Source: Kitasatospora sp. NBC_01250 (GTDB lineage Bacteria; Actinomycetota; Actinomycetes; Streptomycetales; Streptomycetaceae). From it: a stretch of 64,000 nucleotides of DNA. Below the pieces are notes generated by a model that made no database searches, was not told where the DNA came from, and worked only from the letters and a program-made list of their open reading frames with translations. The stretch spans positions 7,750,001 through 7,814,000 of the forward strand of contig NZ_CP108476.1 in NCBI RefSeq assembly GCF_036226465.1, written 5' to 3'. A program made the position numbers and the translations under genes. This document shows positions 1 to 7,544 of the stretch, piece by piece (the stretch's first letter is position 1; each line of letters begins with the position of its first letter).

Positions 1-133
1 TGTTGGGCGCCGTGGCGGCGACGACGAAGAGCAGCGGGACGGCGGTCAGGAAGATCTGCGCGGCCAGCCGGGTGCCGGACTCCATGATGCGGGCGGCGAT
101 CAGACGCCCCGTCAGGGTGGTCAGCACCGGCAT
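1..133 (-). CDS. YihY/BrkB-like membrane protein, N-terminal fragment (partial)
   Basis: Reading the minus strand from an ATG at 133 gives an open frame that runs off the left edge, with an N-terminus of the form ...TTLTGRLIAARIMESGTRLA followed by a hydrophobic stretch (AQIFLTAVPLLFVVAATAP). This resembles the region before the first membrane helix of actinobacterial YihY/BrkB (YhjD-type) inner-membrane proteins. The frame stays open upstream of the ATG, so the true start may lie further right. Only about 44 codons are visible, so the family call is tentative. Confidence 0.45.
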   Translation of the reverse strand, partial: MPVLTTLTGRLIAARIMESGTRLAAQIFLTAVPLLFVVAATAPN

Positions 134-426
134 CCGCCGTTCGGCATCGCTGATCGTGCGCCCGCAGTAGTCACGCGTCGACCGTGACCAGGAGGAGACC
201 CGCGCGCGCACACCGTGCCGATCGGGCGCCATCGAGGGGGCTGCTCCTTCGGGCTGCGGGCGGCTGCGGGGGAACTCGCCAGGTGTTCCCCCGCAGCGCG
301 GCCCGGGTACCGCGACGGGCGGGCGACCAGCCGGACGGAGCAGCACGTCCGTCCGTTCGAGGAGTGTGCTGGAATGCTGCACTGCGCCGGGAATGCCGGA
401 GAACGACCCGAGGGGGATCTGTCAGC
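134..426. other. Intergenic region between divergent genes, no convincing gene
   Basis: This stretch lies between the divergently oriented membrane-protein fragment and the ADP-ribosylglycohydrolase gene. Short ORFs exist but are Arg/Ala-rich shadows. The only clear signal is a purine-rich ribosome binding site (GAGGGGG) just before the GTG at 427. Confidence 0.4.
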
Positions 427-1590
427 GTGAAGCAGCGCTCGTGGAACGAACTGACCGCCTACCGTGCGCGGCTGCGCGGCTGCCTGCTCGGCGGCGCGAT
501 CGGGGACGCCCTGGGCAACCCGATCGAGTTCCTGTCCCTGCCGGAGATCCGGGCCAAGTACGGCGAGCACGGCGTCACCGGTCCGGTCGCCGACGGCGAG
601 GGGGTGATCGGCCGGGTCACCGACGACACCCAGATGACGCTCTTCACCGCCTCCGGCTGGCTGAGCGGCTACGCCCGCGCCAAGGCGAAGGGCATCGGCG
701 GCGCGGAGACGACGATCCTGCGCGACGCCTACCTGTGCTGGCTGGAGACCCAGACCGAGCCGTCGCCGCCGCCGCACCAGGGGCTGCGCCACCGCACCGG
801 ATGGCTGCGCGAGGAGCAGTGGCTGTACGCCCGTCGGGCGCCCGGCAACGCCTGCCTGTCCGGCCTGCGGCAGACCCACGTCCCCCGCCTGGGCGATCCG
901 CTCGACGGGCGGCCCGGACCGGTGAACCCGCACTCCAAGGGCTGCGGCACGGTCATGCGCTCCGCCCCCTTCGGCTTCACCGACCGGGACGCCAAGGCCG
1001 CCTTCGAAGCCGCGGCGCACTGCGCCCAGATCACCCACGGCCACCCCACCGGCTACTACGCCGCCGGCGCCTTCGCCGCCCTGATCCACCACCTGCTCGA
1101 CGGTGTGCCGCTGGCCGCCGCCGTGCTGCTCGCCCTGGACCTGCTCGCCCGCTATCCCGGCCACCAGGAGACCACCGCCGCCCTGCGCGCGGCCTACGAG
1201 CTGGCCACCGAGGGCGGCGAGGCGACCGCGGAGAAGCTGCAGACGCTGGGCGCCGGCTGGGTCGCCGAGGAGGCCCTGGCCATCGCGGTCTACGCCGCGC
1301 TCGCGCCGACCCGGCATCAGACCTTCTACGTCGACCAGCAGGGCCCCCACTGCCACCCGAGCCCGCCGCGCACCCCGATCGAGGCGGCCTTCCTGCTCTC
1401 GGTCAACCACTCGGGCGACAGCGACTCCACCGGCTCGATCTGCGGCAACCTGCTCGGCGCCCAGTACGGCGACGTGTGCCTGCCGCCGGACTGGCTGCGC
1501 CGGATCGAGGGCCGGCGGGCGATCGCCGTGCTCGCGGACGACATCGCCGCCGAGGTGGCTCCGGGCGAGCAGCGCAGCTGGATCTACTGA
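427..1590 (+). CDS. ADP-ribosylglycohydrolase family protein
   Basis: Predicted to hydrolyse ADP-ribosyl or related N-glycosidic bonds (DraG/ARH family). The protein (387 aa) opens with the family signature RLRGCLLGGAIGDALGNPIE near residues 12-32. It has the metal-binding VTDDTQMTLFT motif near residue 65 and a C-terminal HSGDSDSTGSICGN motif that supplies the second set of Mg-binding Asp residues. I chose GTG 427 because GAGGGGG lies about 10 nt upstream and conserved sequence begins right after it, although the frame is open further upstream. It stands alone. Substrate (protein, DNA base or small molecule) cannot be told from sequence. Confidence 0.88.
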   Translation: MKQRSWNELTAYRARLRGCLLGGAIGDALGNPIEFLSLPEIRAKYGEHGVTGPVADGEGVIGRVTDDTQMTLFTASGWLSGYARAKAKGIGGAETTILRDAYLCWLETQTEPSPPPHQGLRHRTGWLREEQWLYARRAPGNACLSGLRQTHVPRLGDPLDGRPGPVNPHSKGCGTVMRSAPFGFTDRDAKAAFEAAAHCAQITHGHPTGYYAAGAFAALIHHLLDGVPLAAAVLLALDLLARYPGHQETTAALRAAYELATEGGEATAEKLQTLGAGWVAEEALAIAVYAALAPTRHQTFYVDQQGPHCHPSPPRTPIEAAFLLSVNHSGDSDSTGSICGNLLGAQYGDVCLPPDWLRRIEGRRAIAVLADDIAAEVAPGEQRSWIY

Positions 1591-1702
1591 CACCCCGCCG
1601 GCCCCGGCCCGGCGCCGTGCCGTGCGCCCCTCCGGGTGGATGGCGCGATTCGTGGGATGCGTGTCGTTGACGCCACGATCGGCGCGGGCGCAGGCTGAGG
1701 GT

Positions 1703-2746
1703 GTGGCCAAATCCCGCATCGTCTTCGTGATCTTCGACGGCTTCCAGCCGCTCGACCTGGTCGGTCCGTACGAGGTGTTCCAGCACGCGGGCCGCCAGTC
1801 GGGCGGCTTCGAGTGCCAGGTGGTGGCGCCCGCCGCCGGGCCGGTGCGCTCGGCCGGCGGCCTGCCGGTGCACGCCGAGTACGGCGTGGCGGACCTCGAT
1901 CCGCGGGGCACCGACACCCTGGTGGCGGTGGGCGGCGCGGGCGTCGACCGGGCCCGGCACCAGCGGGCGCTGGTCGACTGGGTCGCCGCCGCCGGCGCGG
2001 ACGCCCGCCGGGTGACGTCCGTCTGCAGCGGGGTCTTCCTGCTGGCCGCCGCCGGCCTGGTCGACGACGGCTGCCGGGTCACCACGCACTGGTCGCGCGG
2101 TGAGCAACTCGCCCGCGAGCACCCCGGGTTGCAGGTGGACTGCGATCCGATCTTCGTGCGGGACGGGCGGGTGTGGACCTCGGCCGGGGTGACCGCCGGG
2201 ATGGACCTGGCGCTCGCCCTGGTGGAGGACGACCTCGGCCGGGCGGTGGCCCACGCCGTCGCCCAGGAGCTGGTGCTCTTCCTGCGCCGCCCCGGCAGCC
2301 AGTCGCAGTTCAGCGTGCCGCTCTGGTCCCGTCAGCCGTCCAGCGATCCGATCCGCACCGCGGTGGCCGCGATCCACGCCGACCCCGGCGCCCGGCACGC
2401 CGTCGCCGACCTGGCCGCCCAGGCCGGGCTGAGCCCCCGTCACCTGCAGCGCCGCTTCACCGCCGAGCTCGGCGCCCCGCCGGCCGGCTACGTGGAGCGG
2501 GTGCGGGTGGAGGCGGCCCGCCGGGCGCTCGCCGAGGGCGACGACCCGCTGGAGGCGATCGCCCGCCGGTACGGCTTCGGCACCGCGGAGACGCTGCGCC
2601 GCTCCTTCCACCGGCAGGTCGGCGTGACGCCCTCCGACTACCGCGACCGCTTCCGCACCATCAACCCCGACCCCGTGCCCGTCCCCGGCCCGGTGCCCGT
2701 CCCCGATCCAGCCCCCGTCCCCGAGCTTCGAGGGAGCGCGACATGA
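1703..2746 (+). CDS. GlxA-family AraC-type transcriptional regulator with DJ-1/PfpI domain
   Basis: A DNA-binding regulator of 347 aa. Residues ~1-185 form a DJ-1/PfpI-like amidotransferase fold (IVFVIFDGFQPLDLVGPYEV, and SVCSGVFLLAAAGL around the nucleophile elbow). Residues ~225-320 form an AraC/XylS double helix-turn-helix (LSPRHLQRRFTAELGAPPAGY ... RRYGFGTAETLRRSFHRQVG). The C-terminus is a Pro/Val-rich tail. GTG 1703 is taken as start because homology begins there. Its stop overlaps the ATG of the next gene (ATGA), so the two are translationally coupled; GlxA-type regulators often sit beside the DJ-1 enzyme they control. Confidence 0.88.
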   Translation: MAKSRIVFVIFDGFQPLDLVGPYEVFQHAGRQSGGFECQVVAPAAGPVRSAGGLPVHAEYGVADLDPRGTDTLVAVGGAGVDRARHQRALVDWVAAAGADARRVTSVCSGVFLLAAAGLVDDGCRVTTHWSRGEQLAREHPGLQVDCDPIFVRDGRVWTSAGVTAGMDLALALVEDDLGRAVAHAVAQELVLFLRRPGSQSQFSVPLWSRQPSSDPIRTAVAAIHADPGARHAVADLAAQAGLSPRHLQRRFTAELGAPPAGYVERVRVEAARRALAEGDDPLEAIARRYGFGTAETLRRSFHRQVGVTPSDYRDRFRTINPDPVPVPGPVPVPDPAPVPELRGSAT

Positions 2747-3357
2747 CGACCTATGGACTGCTGCTGTTCGACCGTGCCGAGGAGCTCGACTTCGTCGGCC
2801 CCTGGGAGGTGTTCACCGCCTCCGCCATGCTCCGCGCCGAGGCCGGGCACACCGACCGGGCCGTGCTGATCGCCGAGCGCCCCGGCCCGGTGCGCTGCAG
2901 CAAGGGCATGCGGGTACTGCCCGACCACACCTTCGACGACCACCCGCCGCTGGACCTGCTGCTGGTCCCCGGCGGCCAGGGCACCCGCACCGAGGTGGCC
3001 AACCCGGTGCTCCTCGAGTGGATCCGCAAGGCCGACGCCCAGGCCGCCTGGACCGCCGGCGTCTGCACCGGCGCGCTGCTGCTGCACGAGGCCGGCCCGG
3101 CCCGGGGCCGCCGGGTGGCCACCCACCACGCCTTCGAGGACACCCTCCAGGCGCGCGGCGACATCACGGTGGTGCGCGACGCCCGGTACGTGATCGACGG
3201 TCGGCTCGCCACCAGCCAGGGCGTCTCGGCGGGCATCGACCTCGCGCTGTGGCTGATCGGCCGCCTGCACGGCCGCGACCACGCCCGCGCCGTGCGCCGC
3301 TACATCCAGTACGAGCCGGCCCCGCCGTACCTGGCCGACGAGCCGCTGGCGGACTGA
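2743..3357 (+). CDS. DJ-1/PfpI family protein (isonitrile hydratase-like)
   Basis: A 204-aa stand-alone DJ-1/PfpI domain. It has the characteristic LLFDRAEELDFVGPWEVF start and the nucleophile elbow AAWTAGVCTGALLLHEAG with Cys. Members include isonitrile hydratase (InhA), chaperones and amidase-like enzymes; no activity can be assigned here. The ribosome binding site AGGGAG lies inside the end of the preceding GlxA-like gene and the start overlaps that gene's stop, so it belongs to a two-gene operon. Confidence 0.85.
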   Translation: MTTYGLLLFDRAEELDFVGPWEVFTASAMLRAEAGHTDRAVLIAERPGPVRCSKGMRVLPDHTFDDHPPLDLLLVPGGQGTRTEVANPVLLEWIRKADAQAAWTAGVCTGALLLHEAGPARGRRVATHHAFEDTLQARGDITVVRDARYVIDGRLATSQGVSAGIDLALWLIGRLHGRDHARAVRRYIQYEPAPPYLADEPLAD

Positions 3358-3358
3358 C

Positions 3359-3411
3359 ACGCGCCTCGGCGCCCGGCCGCGGGTCTGTCGTGGCCGGGCG
3401 CCGAAGCGCGT
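3359..3411. terminator. Bidirectional terminator hairpin between convergent genes
   Basis: Arms at 3359-3378 and 3392-3411 pair over 20 bp with a single mismatch around a 13-nt loop. The hairpin separates the plus-strand DJ-1 gene from the minus-strand serine hydrolase and can stop both. Confidence 0.75.
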
Positions 3412-3436
3412 GGGGTCGGCGTGGGGCTGCCGCGCC

Positions 3437-4567
3437 TCAGAGCGCGCAGTAGGCGTTCATCAGGGCCGTGCCGGTGTCGCGCTGGCCGGTGGTGCCCTGG
3501 GCCAGGTGGTACTCGTTGTTGACGAGCACCACCTGCTTGGTGCCGTCGTCGTTGCTGGCCCAGGTACTGAAGTAGCCGAGGACGGAGCCGTTGTGCGACC
3601 AGGCCCATGTGCCGCAGGGCATCTGGCTGTGGACGATGCCGAGGCCGTAGTAGGAGGTGCCGGTGTTGTCGGTGGGCACCCCGGTCTTGAGCTCGGCCTC
3701 CTGGGCGGGCGGCAGCAGCTTGCCGGTGAGCAGCGCCCGGCTGAAGGCGGCCAGGTCGTCCATGTTGGACACCATCGCCCCGGCCGTGCCGGTGATCTGC
3801 ACGTCGGAGACCGTGGAATCGAGGAGGAGGAAGTCCGAGACGTACTGGTAGCCGTGCAGGTAGGTGCCGGACATGCCCGGGCCGCTGGGGAACGAGGTGT
3901 GGGTGAGGTCGAGCGGCGTGATGATCCGGTTCTGGATCTCGTCGGCCGGGCTGTTCCCGGTGACGGCGGTGATCACCATGCCCGCGAGCAGGTAGCCGGT
4001 GTTGGAGTAGGCCCACTGCTGGCCCGGTGCCGTGGTCGGCTTGCGGGAGTTCAGGGCGAGGTTCACCAGGTCCTGCGGCGCGAAGGACTGGTTCGGGTTG
4101 AGATTGGCACGCCAGGTGAGGGCGACCAGCGGCAGGTAGTCGGGCAGCCCGGAGGTGTGGTTGAGCAGCTCCCGGACGGTGATCTTCGAACCGTCGTAGC
4201 CGTTGGCAGTGACCGCGTTCGGCAGCCACTTGGCGACGGAGTCGTCCAGCGACAGCCGGCCCTCGGCCTCCAGCTGGAGCAGCACGGTCGAGACGAACGC
4301 CTTGGTGTTGCTGCCGATCCGGAACAGTGCCTGCGGGTCGGCGGGGACGCTGCCGGTGACCGTGCCGTTGCCCTCGTGGATGTAGGTGGTGCTGTCGCCC
4401 TGGCGGACCAGACCGATCTCGCCGGGGTACCCGTCGAGGACGCCCTGCTTGGCGCCGGCCTGCAGGATGGCGACCGCGCTCGGCACGTCGGCGCTCGCCG
4501 GGCCGATGCCGGCCAGCGCGGCCAGGGTCAGGCTCGCGGCGGCGGCGATCAGACGTACGGACCTCAT
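3437..4567 (-). CDS. Secreted serine hydrolase, class C beta-lactamase / D-Ala-D-Ala carboxypeptidase family
   Basis: Probably an exported penicillin-binding-protein-like hydrolase (376 aa). The N-terminus is a Sec signal peptide (MRSVRLIAAAASLTLAALAG... with cleavage near ASADV). The catalytic SxxK tetrad is visible in FRIGSNTKAFVST, the YxN motif in WAYSNTGYLLAG, and an HxG-type third motif in WSHNGSVLGYFS. Length matches the DD-peptidase/esterase branch. The start is ATG 4567, with AGGGAG about 6 nt upstream; the long frame upstream of it is non-coding. Peptidoglycan peptidase, esterase and lactamase activities are all possible. Confidence 0.88.
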   Translation of the reverse strand: MRSVRLIAAAASLTLAALAGIGPASADVPSAVAILQAGAKQGVLDGYPGEIGLVRQGDSTTYIHEGNGTVTGSVPADPQALFRIGSNTKAFVSTVLLQLEAEGRLSLDDSVAKWLPNAVTANGYDGSKITVRELLNHTSGLPDYLPLVALTWRANLNPNQSFAPQDLVNLALNSRKPTTAPGQQWAYSNTGYLLAGMVITAVTGNSPADEIQNRIITPLDLTHTSFPSGPGMSGTYLHGYQYVSDFLLLDSTVSDVQITGTAGAMVSNMDDLAAFSRALLTGKLLPPAQEAELKTGVPTDNTGTSYYGLGIVHSQMPCGTWAWSHNGSVLGYFSTWASNDDGTKQVVLVNNEYHLAQGTTGQRDTGTALMNAYCAL

Positions 4568-4881
4568 GGGACTCCCTGATGGACGGACGGATGTGGTCCA
4601 CCGCCGCGGCGCGCGACGGTGGACCGGACACCTCCGATGCTGCTGCCCGGGCGGGAAGTCCGAACAGGCCATCCGGCCGGTCATGCCACCGGCCATCCGT
4701 GACCGGTGGCCCAGGGCCCCTCTGACGGATCCTGCCGGGCGCGCAGCGCCGGGAAGCCCGTCTGCCGCATCACGAACGCCAGCCGCTGCCCACCAGGTGC
4801 ACACCGGTGCCGGCGAGCCCGACTGCGCAACCCGCTGTGCACGCCCGCCGGGAGCGCTGCGGTCACCTGTCGCGCGGCCGG
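4568..4881. other. Intergenic region without recognisable gene
   Basis: About 310 nt between two minus-strand genes. Several short ORFs on both strands overlap each other and have no recognisable sequence. Nothing further is supported beyond the promoter expected for the serine hydrolase. Confidence 0.4.
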
Positions 4882-5646
4882 TCAGAGCACGGGGACCAGG
4901 GTGAGGTAGGCCAGGCCCAGCACTCCTCGGTAGCCGCGCAGCCAGCTCGCCCGGTGACGGTCCAGCCGCTCCCGGGTCTCGGCGGCGAGCGGGTGGCCGG
5001 TGCGGCCGGCCAGCCACTCCTCCACGTCGCACTGGTAGCCCGACTCGAACTCCTCCCACTCATCGGCATCGGCCGTCTCGATCCACGAGGGCCGGAACCC
5101 GGCGGCGACGGCGAGGTCGACCAGGCCGGCCAGGTCGTGGTGCTCGGAAGCTGCGGCGCCCGGCCACATGGCGGCGAGTTCGGCCTCGGTCGGCGGGCGC
5201 TGCCAGAAGCCCTCGCCGAGCACCACCCGCCCGCCCGGCCTGACCAGCCGGCGCAGTGCGTGCAGCGCCGCGACGGTGTGGTGCGGCGCTTCGGCGTCGC
5301 TGAGCGCCTGGCTCGCGCCCAGGCAGAGCACCAGGTCGGCGGGCTCGCGCGCGGTGCCGATCGCCGACTCCTCGGCGAACTCGACGCGGTCGGCCAGCCC
5401 GCGGGCCCGGGCGTTGTCGCGTCCCCGGGCGAGGTCCACGGCGTTGAGATCGACGCCGAGGCCGGTGGCACCGGGGGTCGCTTCGAGGACACGGAGCATC
5501 AGTTCGCCCCAGCCGCAGCCGATGTCCAGCACGGTGGTGGGCGTGGCCCGGCTGAGCCTGCCGGTCAGCCGGGCGGCGCGGGCCTCGGAGAGCGGGCCGT
5601 GGAAGGTGAGCCGGGTCAGCCGCGGCGGAAGGTCGGTGTCGTCCAT
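4882..5646 (-). CDS. SAM-dependent class I methyltransferase
   Basis: A 254-aa Rossmann-fold methyltransferase. The SAM-binding motif I is VLDIGCGWGELMLRVLE (residues ~42-58); the acidic motif II is GLGVDLNAVDLA; a later ADLVLCLGASQAL and LVRPGGRVVLGEGFW match motifs post-II/III. Substrate unknown. A TAnnnT box (5654-5659 on the complementary strand) lies 7 nt from the ATG, so the transcript may be leaderless. A GTG three codons upstream is an alternative start. Confidence 0.85.
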   Translation of the reverse strand: MDDTDLPPRLTRLTFHGPLSEARAARLTGRLSRATPTTVLDIGCGWGELMLRVLEATPGATGLGVDLNAVDLARGRDNARARGLADRVEFAEESAIGTAREPADLVLCLGASQALSDAEAPHHTVAALHALRRLVRPGGRVVLGEGFWQRPPTEAELAAMWPGAAASEHHDLAGLVDLAVAAGFRPSWIETADADEWEEFESGYQCDVEEWLAGRTGHPLAAETRERLDRHRASWLRGYRGVLGLAYLTLVPVL

Positions 5647-5897
5647 GACGCGCACGGTAGACCGGCGCGGGCCGGACGGGCACCGATTTAGGGCCGTTCA
5701 GGCCCGTTCCTCGCACCGGGTCGCCGTCGGGGGTTCCGCAGTTCGCAGGTTTCGCCCTCGCGAACGGATGGATCGTCAGATCGGTTCACGCTCTTTGGTA
5801 ACAATCGCCGGCGCGGGGAGTGGGGAGTCGACTTCGAGGGTGGGTCGTCCGCTCGAATACAAGGCATGGCAGGGGTCGTTGGGGTGAATATCCGGTC

Positions 5898-5932
5898 TTG
5901 AACTCTACGCGCGTGGAACTTAGTCTCTGGAC
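5898..5932 (+). promoter_or_regulatory. Leaderless-type promoter P1 of the StrR-activator cluster
   Basis: TTGAAC (5898-5903), a 17-bp spacer and TAGTCT (5921-5926) are followed 6 nt later by an ATG at 5933. The spacer holds an 8-bp palindrome ACGCGCGT (5907-5914). The whole segment matches 34 of 41 positions of a second copy at 12149-12189. This predicts a common regulator and transcription starting at or near the A of ATG. It is the presumed promoter for the unit that includes the StrR-like gene. Confidence 0.65.
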
Positions 5933-6166
5933 ATGTCAGACCGTTTGCGCCGACCGTCCGGGTGGGCAGCTCCGATCCGCCCTCCCTCGCCGTGCGGGGA
6001 GCGCGCGCGACCCGGCCGAGGGCAGGCGGAGCCCGGTCGGGGCAGGGGGAAGGCGGTGCGGCGGCGGCACGCACCGCAGCGGCCCGCGGCGGGACCGCCC
6101 AGGTCCGATGCGGCGTCAACTCGCCTGCTGTGCGGGTTCGTCCACCATCGACCCAGATTTTCCTGA
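5933..6166 (+). CDS. Hypothetical 77-aa ORF behind a leaderless promoter (doubtful)
   Basis: The ATG lies exactly where the upstream promoter would start a leaderless mRNA. The product is very rich in Arg and Pro, its third-position G/C bias is weaker than in neighbouring genes, and a different frame over 5962-6243 has a more natural composition. It may be a short upstream ORF, a frameshifted relic or non-coding leader RNA of the regulator gene. No family is recognised. Confidence 0.25.
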   Translation: MSDRLRRPSGWAAPIRPPSPCGERARPGRGQAEPGRGRGKAVRRRHAPQRPAAGPPRSDAASTRLLCGFVHHRPRFS

Positions 6167-6279
6167 TCGTCTTGACGGCTCCTGATCGGACTGAAGCGGT
6201 GCCCCCGGCTCCAGGAAGATCGTGGACGCCCGCTACGCACTGAAGAGGTGACCCCATCACCCAGGAAACGGCGCACGAT

Positions 6280-7200
6280 GTGAGCAGCGTCGCTCACATC
6301 GTCACAGTACGAAGCACGGAGTACCTGCCCGTCGGGGCGCTCCGGCCGGGACTCTCGCCCCGGCTCGCCGGGGAGGACGAGGCCCACGTCCGCATGCTCG
6401 CGGAGTGCGGGGCCCGGTTGCCCCCGATCCTCGTCCAGCGGAGCACCCTGGTGGTCGTGGACGGCATGCACCGGTTGCGTGCGGCCGAGTTGCGGGGCGA
6501 CACCCGGATCGAGGTGAGCTACGTCGACGGCCCGGACGACGAGATCTTCGTGCGGGCCGTCGAGGAGAACATCGCGCACGGCCTGCCGTTGTCGCTGAGC
6601 GACCGCAAGGCCGCTGCGGCCCGGATCCTGGCGGTGCACCCGGAGTGGTCGGACCGCATGGTCGCCAAGACCGTGGGCCTCTCGCCGAAGACGGCCGGTG
6701 TGGTCAGGCGGCGTGCAGCCGAGGAGATTCCACAGTTGCACACGCGGATCGGCCAGGACGGGCGCAGTCGCCCGCTGCGCTCGGTCGAGCCGCGGCGGGT
6801 GGCCGCCGAACTCATCGCGAGCCATCCGGAGACCTCCCTGCGGGAGGTCGCCCGCCGCACCGGTGTCTCGATGGGGACGGCCCGTCGGGTGCGCCAGGAG
6901 CTGGCCGCCGGCGGCTCCGCGGGGCAGGAGCGGGTGGCGTCGACGCAGCGGGACGGGCGGACCATCGTCCAGGCGCTGGCGAACGATCCGTCGCTGAGGT
7001 TCTCCGAGGCCGGCCGGGGACTGCTCCGGCGGCTGACCGCGAACGCCATCGAACCGGCCGAGTGGGAGGAACTGCTCGCGGCGGTTCCGCCGCACTGCGT
7101 CGACCTGGTGGCGGAAATCGCCGCGGATTACGGCCGCGCCTGGAATCAGTTCGCCAAGAGCCTGCGGAGTGCCGAAAAGCGTCCGGCCATGGGCGCCTGA
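6280..7200 (+). CDS. StrR/NovG-type pathway-specific activator (ParB-like fold)
   Basis: A 306-aa regulator of the StrR family, whose members (StrR, NovG and relatives) activate actinomycete antibiotic clusters. The N-terminal ParB-like region has YLPVGALRPGLSPRLAGEDE, then LPPILVQRSTLVVVDGMHRL (residues ~47-66), VRAVEENIAHGLPLSLSDRK and the HTH WSDRMVAKTVGLSPKTAGVVRRR. A second HTH-like segment (SLREVARRTGVSMGTARRVRQE) follows near residue 185. GTG 6280 is used, with AGGAAA about 11 nt upstream. Being first in a run of plus-strand biosynthetic genes, it is the likely activator of the cluster at 7.3-16.3 kb. Confidence 0.85.
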   Translation: MSSVAHIVTVRSTEYLPVGALRPGLSPRLAGEDEAHVRMLAECGARLPPILVQRSTLVVVDGMHRLRAAELRGDTRIEVSYVDGPDDEIFVRAVEENIAHGLPLSLSDRKAAAARILAVHPEWSDRMVAKTVGLSPKTAGVVRRRAAEEIPQLHTRIGQDGRSRPLRSVEPRRVAAELIASHPETSLREVARRTGVSMGTARRVRQELAAGGSAGQERVASTQRDGRTIVQALANDPSLRFSEAGRGLLRRLTANAIEPAEWEELLAAVPPHCVDLVAEIAADYGRAWNQFAKSLRSAEKRPAMGA

Positions 7201-7311
7201 CACCGGAACACCTGTTGCTCCCCTGCGGATCCGGATAACTTATTCGAACCGGCCCGGCGGGCGATCGGAAAATCCCGGAAGGGGACAACTCCGGCCCGCC
7301 TTCTGGAGAGG

Positions 7312-7328
7312 GAAAGAGGTGAGGTGAC
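7312..7328 (+). promoter_or_regulatory. Strong ribosome binding site before a 17-codon ORF
   Basis: The purine-rich run AAAGAGGTGAGGTGAC ends directly before the ATG at 7329, with GAGGTGA in good Shine-Dalgarno register. It is the best such site in the neighbourhood and is the main reason the very short ORF is considered real. Confidence 0.6.
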
Positions 7329-7382
7329 ATGGGTATCAAGCTTGCGATGGTCAAGGCTCAGGCCGCTCACGGCGTGTCCTGA
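7329..7382 (+). CDS. 17-aa peptide, candidate RiPP-type precursor or leader peptide
   Basis: ATG 7329 to TGA 7380-7382 encodes MGIKLAMVKAQAAHGVS. It has a strong ribosome binding site and is followed after 10 nt by a perfect 17-bp hairpin. The next gene encodes a nucleotidyltransferase with a C-terminal PqqD-like (RiPP recognition) domain. This gene order resembles mccA-hairpin-mccB of microcin C, where a 7-codon ORF gives a peptide that is joined to a nucleotide. The function is inference: it could instead be an attenuator leader peptide controlling downstream genes. The peptide has no Cys, and its internal Lys, His and C-terminal Ser are possible modification sites. Confidence 0.5.
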   Translation: MGIKLAMVKAQAAHGVS

Positions 7383-7392
7383 CGATATGAAC

Positions 7393-7430
7393 CGGTGCGG
7401 GTGCGGTGGCTGGCCACCGCACCCGCACCG
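7393..7430 (+). terminator. Perfect 17-bp hairpin after the 17-codon ORF (attenuator-type)
   Basis: Arms 7393-7409 and 7414-7430 are perfectly complementary around a CTGG tetraloop. There is no U-tract. Placed between the peptide ORF and the nucleotidyltransferase gene, it probably stabilises or partially terminates the short transcript so that the peptide is made in excess over the enzymes. Confidence 0.7.
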
Positions 7431-7544
7431 ATCGACGCGCGCGCGGTGGCCACCGGGATGCCGAGTGTCCCAAGAAGGCCGTGCGAAGAATTCTGTGCAC
7501 GATGTGCAGAATCCGAAGGAACCGCCAGGACAAGGACGGCGAAG

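Noticed and set aside
121..2085. A 654-codon minus-strand ORF opposite the ADP-ribosylglycohydrolase and GlxA-like genes
   Set aside because: It is a shadow frame: Arg/Gly/Ala-rich, no domain, and it lies fully opposite two well-recognised plus-strand genes.
5688..6260. A 190-codon minus-strand ORF upstream of the StrR-like gene
   Set aside because: Low-complexity Pro/Arg composition, no RBS and no recognisable sequence; it overlaps the cluster promoter region.
7485..7520. Imperfect palindrome ATTCTG...CAGAAT as a StrR-family binding site
   Set aside because: It lacks the GTTCGACTG-N11-CAGTCGAAC pattern known for StrR/NovG sites; no clear match to that pattern was found near the cluster.
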